This document shows positions 50,132-56,711 of a stretch of 56,711 nucleotides of DNA, one piece after another; the first letter of the stretch is position 1, and the number at the start of each line of letters is the position of its first letter. A model generated the notes under the pieces. It was not told the DNA's origin. It saw nothing but the letters and a program-made list of their open reading frames with translations, and made no database searches. Position numbers and translations under genes: made by a program. The DNA comes from an uncultured Acetatifactor sp. (lineage in GTDB: Bacteria; Bacillota; Clostridia; Lachnospirales; Lachnospiraceae), in assembly GCA_934402375.1 (NCBI GenBank), contig CAKRUB010000017.1:1-56711 (forward strand), in the 5' to 3' direction.

Positions 50132-51142
50132 ATGAAGAGAATATTGCTGATAGCTACCGGCGGAACGATCGCCTCGGGATATACTGCGGAGGGATTGACA
50201 CCGCAGATCGCGGCGGCGCAGATGCTGCAATATGTGGAGGAATATAAGACCTTCTGCGAGGTGGATGTCATAGAGCCGTTCAGCCTTGACAGCACGAATA
50301 TTTATGGGCGGCACTGGCTGCTTCTGGCGGGAGTGATCGAGGAGCACTATGCGGCGTATGACGGCTTTGTGATCTGCCACGGCACTGACACCATGGCATT
50401 TACGGCGGCGGCACTGTCCTATCTGGTGCAGAACAGCAGCAAGCCGATCGTTGTCACGGGCGCGCAGAAGCCGATCAGCCTTCCGGTGACGGATGCGAGG
50501 ACGAATCTGCTGGACAGTCTGCGGTTTGCGGCGGACAGCAGGGCGCACGGTGTGAATATTGTCTTCGGCGGAAAGGTGATTTCGGGGACGAGGGCAAAGA
50601 AGGAGCGCTCCAAGAGCTATAATGCCTTTTCGAGCATCAATTACCCTTCCGTGGCTGTGATACGGGACGGAAGGATCGTATTCTATATAGAAGACAAGGA
50701 TAAAACCACGGATGCGGTGAAGTTTTACCATGAGCTGAACGATAAGGTTCTGCTGCTAAAGCTGGTTCCGGGAATGGATGGCAGCATACTGAACAGGCTG
50801 TTTCCGTTCTATGACGCGGTCATCATTGAAGCCTTCGGCGTGGGCGGATTCCCGGAGTATGGAGCAGAGCCGTTCCACCCGGAAATCCGGCGCTGGGTTG
50901 ATGCGGGAAAGATCGTAATGCTGGCAACACAGGTTACGCACGAGGGCAGCGATATGGAAATCTATCAGGTCGGAAAGAAAATGAAGGAGAAGTTTCATCT
51001 GCTGGAGGCCTACGATATGACGCTGGAGGCAACCGTGACAAAGACGATGTGGGCGATGGGAGAGACGAAGGATATTGCGGAATTCCGGGAATTGTTCTAC
51101 CACACGATCAATCATGACATTCTGCTGACACCGGAGGAGTGA
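50132..51142 (+). CDS. ansA: L-asparaginase, type I-like
   Basis: 336 residues. Both catalytic triads are present: ATGGTIAS (Thr 10-12 region) and CHGTDTMAFTAAAL. Also VVTGAQKPI and GVNIVFGGKVI. It hydrolyses asparagine to aspartate and ammonia. It has no signal peptide, so is cytoplasmic. It lies 21 bp after the AraC gene and may share its message. Confidence 0.92.
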   Translation: MKRILLIATGGTIASGYTAEGLTPQIAAAQMLQYVEEYKTFCEVDVIEPFSLDSTNIYGRHWLLLAGVIEEHYAAYDGFVICHGTDTMAFTAAALSYLVQNSSKPIVVTGAQKPISLPVTDARTNLLDSLRFAADSRAHGVNIVFGGKVISGTRAKKERSKSYNAFSSINYPSVAVIRDGRIVFYIEDKDKTTDAVKFYHELNDKVLLLKLVPGMDGSILNRLFPFYDAVIIEAFGVGGFPEYGAEPFHPEIRRWVDAGKIVMLATQVTHEGSDMEIYQVGKKMKEKFHLLEAYDMTLEATVTKTMWAMGETKDIAEFRELFYHTINHDILLTPEE

Positions 51143-51153
51143 TGCTGGCTTGC

Positions 51154-51182
51154 TTGACAAGGCTTTATCGGACGAATATAAT
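51154..51182 (+). promoter_or_regulatory. perfect-consensus sigma-A promoter
   Basis: TTGACA (51154-51159), 17 bp, TATAAT (51177-51182). It drives the membrane GGDEF gene and the coupled hybrid kinase. Confidence 0.9.
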
Positions 51183-51219
51183 TGTTATTGATAATAATTA
51201 AACAGATGAGGACAGGGGT

Positions 51220-52362
51220 ATGGAGTTACAGGAAGGATATGACGCATTAAAGGATAAGTGGCGCCGCAAAATGCTGAAATCGTATTTTTCGGCAATCGCG
51301 ATGCTGTTTCTGGCTGAAATCGGGATTTATCTATTCATGAGCAGTCCGAAGATCGGAATGATTAACAGGGGGATTGATTACTGGCTTTCTTATATTCTGC
51401 TGCCAAGCTCGATCAATCTGGTGACAACGCTTGCGACAAGGGCGGTTGTATTCAGCGATATGCGTGACAGGATTAAGAATCTTGCAGTCATTTTCTGCCT
51501 TGTCATCTACTGCCTCGTGACAGCAACCTTTCACGGCTTCTTTCTTATGACATCGACAACCTTTGTCCTTCCCGTGGCTGTGTCCGTTATGTTTGACGAC
51601 ATCTATGTGGTAAGGTTCGCGTCCATCGTTTCAGCTGCCGGAATGATTTTAAGCCTGTTTACCGCCGAGCTTTATGACGCGACGTGGACGATTGGCGAGC
51701 GTTGGGGCTATACGGGCGTGACGAGCCTGATTTTCATCATGGTATTTCACACGATCTGCTGCGTGCTGATCCGCTATGGCGAGGAGAAAAAGGATGTTAT
51801 GCAGTACAATGCGCTGCTCAACGAAGAGATGCGGCAGGCATTGAAGATTGATTCCATGACAGGACTCTACAACCACACCGAGTTCTATAAGAGACTGGAT
51901 AATTATTACAGGTCGTTCAGAAAGCAGACAGATTATCTGACGGTCGCGGTTCTGGATGTGGATCATTTTAAAAGAGTGAATGATACCTACGGTCATGAAA
52001 ATGGAGATGCGGTTCTGATACAGATTGCGTCGGTTCTGAAGAATACCTGCTGCCGGACAGGGCATGCATTCCGATACGGCGGTGAGGAATTTGCATTGAT
52101 TTTCTGCCATGAGTCAGAGAGTGAGGCACTGGAGATCATGGAGCGTGTCAGAACGGCAGTCAGCGCGCTACGCTTTGAGAGTATGCCGGGTACGCAGATT
52201 GGCATCAGCTGCGGTATTTATGAGTACACGGGCGAGCCGATGGTTTCGCAGGATATTTTTGCCAGAGCGGATAAAGCGCTCTACAAGGCAAAGCAGACAG
52301 GACGCAACAAGTGTGTCTGCTATAGTCAGGCTTTTCCCGCTGGAGGAAGTACGAATGATTAA
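51220..52362 (+). CDS. membrane GGDEF diguanylate cyclase
   Basis: 380 residues. Five or six hydrophobic segments fill ~20-185 (e.g. YFSAIAMLFLAEIGIYLFM, LAVIFCLVIYCLVTATFHGF). A short coiled coil leads to a GGDEF domain (~205-370) with VLDVDHFKRVNDTYGHENG and RYGGEEF (the active GGEEF variant). No RxxD inhibitory site is seen. It overlaps the hybrid kinase gene by 8 bp, so the two are translationally coupled. Confidence 0.92.
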   Translation: MELQEGYDALKDKWRRKMLKSYFSAIAMLFLAEIGIYLFMSSPKIGMINRGIDYWLSYILLPSSINLVTTLATRAVVFSDMRDRIKNLAVIFCLVIYCLVTATFHGFFLMTSTTFVLPVAVSVMFDDIYVVRFASIVSAAGMILSLFTAELYDATWTIGERWGYTGVTSLIFIMVFHTICCVLIRYGEEKKDVMQYNALLNEEMRQALKIDSMTGLYNHTEFYKRLDNYYRSFRKQTDYLTVAVLDVDHFKRVNDTYGHENGDAVLIQIASVLKNTCCRTGHAFRYGGEEFALIFCHESESEALEIMERVRTAVSALRFESMPGTQIGISCGIYEYTGEPMVSQDIFARADKALYKAKQTGRNKCVCYSQAFPAGGSTND

Positions 52363-55165
52363 GCTGCAGATTTGCTGTATGATTGTCATATTCTTCATTA
52401 TGTCCGTATACCTTTCCACAAGGCGGGTAAGAACCTACTCACATATTGTATTTTCTATTTCACTCTGGGTAACGGCGTTCAATCTGACCTTCGATATGAT
52501 TACGGTCTACACGGTGAATCATCTGGACACGGTTCCCGGGTGGGTGAACCGGCTCTGTCATGTGTTGTTTCTCGGCAGTCTGATCATGGAGGTCTTCATC
52601 TGTTACGTGTACAGCACAACACTGATCGACCAGAATGAAAAACCCCTGATGAAGAAAAATGTCTACATGGCGATTCCGGTATGGATAGCGTGGCTCGGGC
52701 TGCTGATACTGCCGATCCAATATGTGGAGACGGAGAGGGGAAATTATTCATGGGGAGCGGCGGTGTTTGCCCTCTATGCCATCATTATTCTTTATTTCAT
52801 CCTGATCACGGTGCAGCTCATCCTTCACTGGAGAGAGGTCGAGCCGAAGAAGAGAAGGGTCATAGTAATCGCTTTTCTGATTGAGTTCGCAACCGTTTTC
52901 TATCAGACACGGAATCCCACATCCCTGATTTCCGGCTTTGGACTGACATTGATCAACCTTGCATTTTTCCTGACGGTGGAGAGCCCGGATGTCCTGATGG
53001 TAGAGCAGCTGCGGGTGGAAAAGGAGAGGGCGGATGAAGCCAATAGGGCGAAATCAGCATTCCTTTCAAATATGTCCCATGAGATCAGAACCCCTATGAA
53101 TGCGATTGTCGGCATGACGGAGCTGATGCTTCGGGAGAAGCTGTCGGCGGAGGAGAGGGGCTATCTTAAGAATATCAAGAATTCGGGCGGCGCGCTGCTG
53201 GGCATCATCAATGACATTCTGGATTTCTCGAAGATTGAGTCCGGCAAAATGGAGCTCATCGAGGCGGAGTATGAGCCGATGTCGATGCTGAGCGATCTCG
53301 CGATGATCTTCCTGACGAGGATCGGTGAGAAAAACGTGGAGCTGCTGTTTGACATTGATCCTAAGCTCCCGCAGAAATTATTCGGCGATGCGCTGCGCAT
53401 CCGTCAGGTGATTATCAATATCGTCAACAATGCGATCAAGTTTACGGAGATCGGAACCGTCAGACTGAGCATACGGGTGGTGAAACAGACTGGGGACGAT
53501 CTGGAACTGTCCATGGCGGTACAGGACACCGGACAGGGAATCCGAAGGGAGGATCTCGACAAGCTGTTCGGCTCCTTCCAGCAGGTCGATACGGTAAAGA
53601 ACCACAACAAAGAGGGTACGGGACTTGGACTTGCCATAAGCAAGCAGCTTGTGGAACTGATGGATGGGACGATACGGGTGAGCAGCGTCTACGGAGAGGG
53701 AAGTACCTTTACCTTCACGATTCACCAGAAGCTCTGTACAGACCGGCTGGCAGCGGAGGTGCATGAACATGCAAAGCGGGAAAAGGTTCTGGTAAGTGCG
53801 TTTTTCTATAATTACAGTCTGATCGAGAATGTGCGGAAGCTCGCCGACCAGTTTGGCGTGGAATATATACCGTTTGACCAATGGGAGAAAAGCGGTGTCC
53901 GGCTGAGCCATCTGTTTACGGATGTTCAGAGAAGTAAGGACATTGCAAGCTGGGCGGAGGAGAAGTTCCGGCTGGCGGGAGAGATTCATGTTCTGAGAAA
54001 TCCGCTGCTTGAGGACTGTAAGCTGAAGGGTGTCTTCCTATTGAACAAGCCCTTGTACAGCCTGAATTTCTGTCAGACCATCAACCATGAGACTCCCCAG
54101 ACAGAGAATCTGACGGAGGATTACCAGAGCTTCACCGCACCGGGGGCACATATTCTGATCGTTGACGACAACGAGATGAACCTGAAGGTGGCGGTCGGTC
54201 TCTTAAAGCCGTTGGAGATGAAGGTCGATCTGGCATCCGGCGGCAAGGAAGCCATCCGGATGGCAAGAAAGACGAAGTACGATATTATTTTCATGGATCA
54301 TATGATGCCGGTGATGGACGGCGTGGAGACGACAGAGCAGCTGCGGGCGCTGGAGGGTGATTATTTCAAGAATGTGCCGATCATTGCCCTGACAGCAAAT
54401 GCACAGGCGGATGCCAGAGAGAAATTTGCGCAGGCGGGAATGGATGACTTTGTCGCAAAGCCAATTGAGATGAAGGAGATATGCAGTAAGATCAAGAGGT
54501 GGCTGCCGAGAGAGCTTGTTCTGACAGGAGGGCAGAAAAGCGCCGAAACGGGAACTGCTGCGAATGGGGATGAACTGCCCGATCTCCCGGGAATCGACAG
54601 TCTGTCAGGAATACGGTGCTGTGGCGGAAAGGAGATGTGGCTGAGCCTGTTGGGCGATTTCTACAGACTGATCGAGCCGAAGGCGACGAAGCTGGAGAAA
54701 TGTCTTGCCGACGACCTTATCCGGGACTATACCATAGAGGTGCATGCACTGAAAAATACGGCGCGAATGATCGGGGCGAACCATTTATCCGACCGTTTTC
54801 ACCATATGGAGGACTGCGGCAATGCCGGGAATGTGGACTCGATCCGCAGGGAGACGCCGGATCTGCTCCGGGAATACCGTGGATTTAAGGAGGTATTGAA
54901 GCACTTCGGCGAAGAGCAGAATGCGGAAAAGCAGGAGACAACGGCGGAAAACCTGAGAGAACTGCTTAAGCAGATCCATGATGCAATGGATCAGTTTGAC
55001 CTTGACGGAGCGGACGAGGCGATGAAGGAACTGGAGAAATACAAGCTTCCGAAGGAATGCGAAGAACTGATTGAGCAGCTGCGCGTCGGCATGGCGGATG
55101 TCATGATGGAGGAGGTCATGGAGACGGCAGTGGAAATGATTGCACTTCTTAACATGGTCGGATAA
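52355..55165 (+). CDS. hybrid histidine kinase with receiver and HPt domains
   Basis: 936 residues from ATG 52355 (GGAGGAAG upstream); the long open frame reaching back to 52109 overlaps the GGDEF gene and is rejected. Seven hydrophobic segments (~1-215) form the sensor. HisKA has His ~240 (NMSHEIRTPMNAIVGM), the ATPase NIVNNAIKF, DTGQGI and GTGLGLAIS. A degenerate receiver-like stretch (~470-580) precedes a true receiver (ILIVDDNEMN, Asp648 in IIFMDHMMPVMDG) and a C-terminal HPt with His797 (EVHALKNTARMIG). This is the BarA-like phosphorelay layout; its partner is not in the window unless it acts on GGDEF signalling. Confidence 0.93.
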   Translation: MIKLQICCMIVIFFIMSVYLSTRRVRTYSHIVFSISLWVTAFNLTFDMITVYTVNHLDTVPGWVNRLCHVLFLGSLIMEVFICYVYSTTLIDQNEKPLMKKNVYMAIPVWIAWLGLLILPIQYVETERGNYSWGAAVFALYAIIILYFILITVQLILHWREVEPKKRRVIVIAFLIEFATVFYQTRNPTSLISGFGLTLINLAFFLTVESPDVLMVEQLRVEKERADEANRAKSAFLSNMSHEIRTPMNAIVGMTELMLREKLSAEERGYLKNIKNSGGALLGIINDILDFSKIESGKMELIEAEYEPMSMLSDLAMIFLTRIGEKNVELLFDIDPKLPQKLFGDALRIRQVIINIVNNAIKFTEIGTVRLSIRVVKQTGDDLELSMAVQDTGQGIRREDLDKLFGSFQQVDTVKNHNKEGTGLGLAISKQLVELMDGTIRVSSVYGEGSTFTFTIHQKLCTDRLAAEVHEHAKREKVLVSAFFYNYSLIENVRKLADQFGVEYIPFDQWEKSGVRLSHLFTDVQRSKDIASWAEEKFRLAGEIHVLRNPLLEDCKLKGVFLLNKPLYSLNFCQTINHETPQTENLTEDYQSFTAPGAHILIVDDNEMNLKVAVGLLKPLEMKVDLASGGKEAIRMARKTKYDIIFMDHMMPVMDGVETTEQLRALEGDYFKNVPIIALTANAQADAREKFAQAGMDDFVAKPIEMKEICSKIKRWLPRELVLTGGQKSAETGTAANGDELPDLPGIDSLSGIRCCGGKEMWLSLLGDFYRLIEPKATKLEKCLADDLIRDYTIEVHALKNTARMIGANHLSDRFHHMEDCGNAGNVDSIRRETPDLLREYRGFKEVLKHFGEEQNAEKQETTAENLRELLKQIHDAMDQFDLDGADEAMKELEKYKLPKECEELIEQLRVGMADVMMEEVMETAVEMIALLNMVG

Positions 55166-55180
55166 AATTTTAGATAATTG

Positions 55181-55209
55181 TTGTAATTTACAGGAAATTC
55201 AGATATTAT
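55181..55209 (+). promoter_or_regulatory. promoter of the chemoreceptor gene
   Basis: TTGTAA (55181-55186), 17 bp, TATTAT (55204-55209), ~49 nt before the start codon. Confidence 0.6.
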
Positions 55210-55257
55210 AGTTTTATGTGACGTCTATGGCTAAGAAAATTCGTTTGGAGGAAAAGT

Positions 55258-56574
55258 ATGAGGAATATGTCGGTAAAAGCAAAGCTGGTATTACAAATTG
55301 TTTTAATGGGAATCGGACTGCTCGGCGTTTCATTTTTCGGAGTAGTCGGGATGAAGCTGATCGCAAGGGGAAACCCGGAGCTGGATGCCATATCCTCGCA
55401 GTGGATGGGCTACATGGCGGCTTTTGGAGGAATTGTATTCGTATTGCTCATTGCAGCCGGCATTATCATTCTGTTAAGCATTGACAGACCGCTCAAGGAG
55501 TCGGTAGAACTCATTAACCGGATGGCTGCTGGCGATATGACCGGCCGCGCGGATCCGAGACGGATGGAGACAAAGGGCGAATTCGGCGAATTAATGACGT
55601 CGATGAATACGCTGGCAAAGAATCTGGATGAAATTCTCACAGAGGTACAGCGCGGCAGCTTCGCACTGGCAGAGGATATGAGCGGAGCGCTGACGAACCT
55701 GGATAAGCTGAATGGTGAGATCGAGAGCGTGTCGGCTACCACGGAGCAGCTGTCGGCAGGAATGGAGGAGACCTCCGCTTCCGCCCAGCAGGTTGACAGT
55801 ATGGCGCGTGAGATTGAGACGGTTTCCAAGAATATTGCAGTCCGTGCACAGGAAGGTGCCGAGAAAGCGGCTGATATTCATCAGCGTGCCATGGAGGCAA
55901 AGGAGAGCACGACGGCAAATAAGGCAAAGGCAAGCAATATGAAGAATGAGATCAGCGTCAGCCTGAAGAAGTCTCTGGAGGATGCAAAGGTTGTAGGTGA
56001 GATTAAGAAGCTGGCAGAGGCGATTATGGGCATTACATCCCAGACGAACCTGCTCGCGCTGAACGCTTCCATCGAGGCGGCGAGAGCCGGTGAAACCGGA
56101 AGAGGCTTCGCAGTTGTGGCGGATGAGATCCAGAATCTCGCGGAACAGTCCAAGGCTACCGTTGAAAATATCCAGAAGCTGACGGCGGAGGTAACGGTCG
56201 CGGTTGACAATCTGTCCGCGGATGCTGAGAAGCTGCTGAACTTCGTTGCGGTTGACATCTCGGGAAATTTCCATGCATTCCTCGACATTGCGGATGCGTA
56301 TAACGATGATGCGAAGTATGTAGATGATCTGGTGACGGATTTCAGTGCGATTTCACAGGAGCTGCTGGCATCCATCGACGGTGTCATGACATCTATTGAT
56401 AGTGTCAGCAAGGCGGCAACGGAAGGCGCAGAGGGAACGACGGAGATTGCGTCCCGAAGCTCGGACGTTGCGGGAGACTCCGCTAAGATCCTCGAGCTGA
56501 TGCACGAGGCAGATGAGACGGCTGCCGTATTGAAGGGGTGTGTTGAGAAGTTTAAGCTTAGCAGCACAAAATAA
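55258..56574 (+). CDS. methyl-accepting chemotaxis protein
   Basis: 438 residues. Two membrane segments (~10-32 and ~50-72) lie only ~18 residues apart, so there is almost no extracellular sensor. HAMP (~75-130) and a long cytoplasmic coiled coil follow, with the tip [20 protein letters not shown] and [18 protein letters not shown]. It likely senses a membrane or cytoplasmic cue or acts with a partner. Ribosome site TTGGAGGAAAAGT. Confidence 0.92.
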   Translation: MRNMSVKAKLVLQIVLMGIGLLGVSFFGVVGMKLIARGNPELDAISSQWMGYMAAFGGIVFVLLIAAGIIILLSIDRPLKESVELINRMAAGDMTGRADPRRMETKGEFGELMTSMNTLAKNLDEILTEVQRGSFALAEDMSGALTNLDKLNGEIESVSATTEQLSAGMEETSASAQQVDSMAREIETVSKNIAVRAQEGAEKAADIHQRAMEAKESTTANKAKASNMKNEISVSLKKSLEDAKVVGEIKKLAEAIMGITSQTNLLALNASIEAARAGETGRGFAVVADEIQNLAEQSKATVENIQKLTAEVTVAVDNLSADAEKLLNFVAVDISGNFHAFLDIADAYNDDAKYVDDLVTDFSAISQELLASIDGVMTSIDSVSKAATEGAEGTTEIASRSSDVAGDSAKILELMHEADETAAVLKGCVEKFKLSSTK

Positions 56575-56602
56575 AATCGAATAATAGAACTGGTACATAC
56601 AG

Positions 56603-56634
56603 AGGCTGTCCGGAGTTGTCCGGGCAGCCTTTTC
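56603..56634 (+). terminator. rho-independent terminator of the chemoreceptor gene
   Basis: AGGCTG-T-CCGG-AGTTGT-CCGG-G-CAGCCT followed by TTTTC. The group II intron start lies four bases after the T run. Confidence 0.88.
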
Positions 56635-56638
56635 GTAT

Positions 56639-56711
56639 GTGCGCCTAGCGGCGCACGTTTCTAACGGGTTAAAGTCCCGAATCCACCCGGTAGTGGGAAG
56701 GATATAGCCGA
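56639..56711 (+). mobile_element. 5' end of a group II intron, probably class C (truncated by window)
   Basis: GTGCGCCTAGCGGCGCACG begins with the GTGCG 5' end of bacterial group II introns and folds as GTGCGCC/GGCGCAC. The next bases (GTTTCTAACGGGT, AAGTCCCGAATCC, GGTAGTGGGAAGGATATAGC) match domain I conserved segments as remembered for Clostridia introns. Class C introns insert just after rho-independent terminators, exactly as here. The reverse transcriptase gene would lie beyond the window. Confidence 0.7.

Noticed and set aside
52109..52354. N-terminal extension of the hybrid kinase
   Set aside because: It overlaps the GGDEF gene in another frame and is Arg/Ser-rich; the ATG at 52355 has a good ribosome site.

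Overview
The window looks like chromosomal DNA of a Gram-positive anaerobe of the Lachnospiraceae/Clostridia type. The evidence is low-to-moderate GC, strong AGGAGG ribosome sites, sigma-A promoters, a HrcA/CIRCE heat-shock operator, a DUF4364 protein, an AgrA/AgrC-like two-component module, a ThyX-like thymidylate synthase and Firmicutes-type lipoproteins. This assignment is inferred from gene content. No rRNA, tRNA or CRISPR array was seen.

Layout. Positions 1-3100 are an accessory patch: a transposase remnant, a small XRE protein, a ribbon-helix-helix protein divergent from an AT-rich operator and a lipoprotein, and a small hydrophobic toxin-like ORF in a gene-poor stretch. A MATE transporter follows (3132-4463). 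From 4475 to 25129 lies the main feature of the window: an island flanked by two direct copies (each about 1.03-1.08 kb) of a PD-(D/E)XK-nuclease-like gene with its leader. Inside are an XRE regulator, a LytTR response regulator, and two sensor proteins that between them carry one complete histidine kinase. Next come a type VII secretion (T7SSb-like) operon (EssC ATPase, five WXG100-like proteins, a cysteine-peptidase effector candidate and a YukD/EsaB ubiquitin-like protein) and a phospho-signalling cassette (two membrane Ser/Thr kinases, two PP2C phosphatases and an FHA protein). EsaA, EssA and EssB are not seen in the window.

From 25.2 to 36.3 kb the genes are mostly housekeeping: a VanZ-like protein, a NYN/LOTUS protein, RarA, DUF4364, a radical SAM protein, malic enzyme, an acyltransferase, a TPR-GGDEF protein, a beta-CASP RNase, ThyX and DHFR. 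An AT-rich segment (about 36.3-40.2 kb) holding a 3D-domain secreted protein, a solute-binding-like lipoprotein and an XRE regulator sits between two 49-bp direct repeats, and so looks inserted between folA and ilvE. Then follow ilvE, a parvulin-like foldase lipoprotein, and htpG under CIRCE control. A hexuronate pair, uxuA-uxuB, is bracketed by a LuxR-type and an AraC-type regulator. After these come asparaginase, a membrane GGDEF protein translationally coupled to a hybrid histidine kinase, and a methyl-accepting chemotaxis protein. The window ends inside the 5' end of a probable group IIC intron placed just after a rho-independent terminator.

How the parts may work together (inference): quorum-like or envelope signals act through the split kinase and LytTR regulator to drive the T7SS operon. 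Extracellular ligand (SBP-like domain) and cell-wall (PASTA plus Trp-rich repeats) sensing feeds two kinases, whose output is reset by two phosphatases and read by FHA domains in EssC and in the terminal FHA protein. This resembles in logic the threonine-phosphorylation control of some type VI secretion systems.
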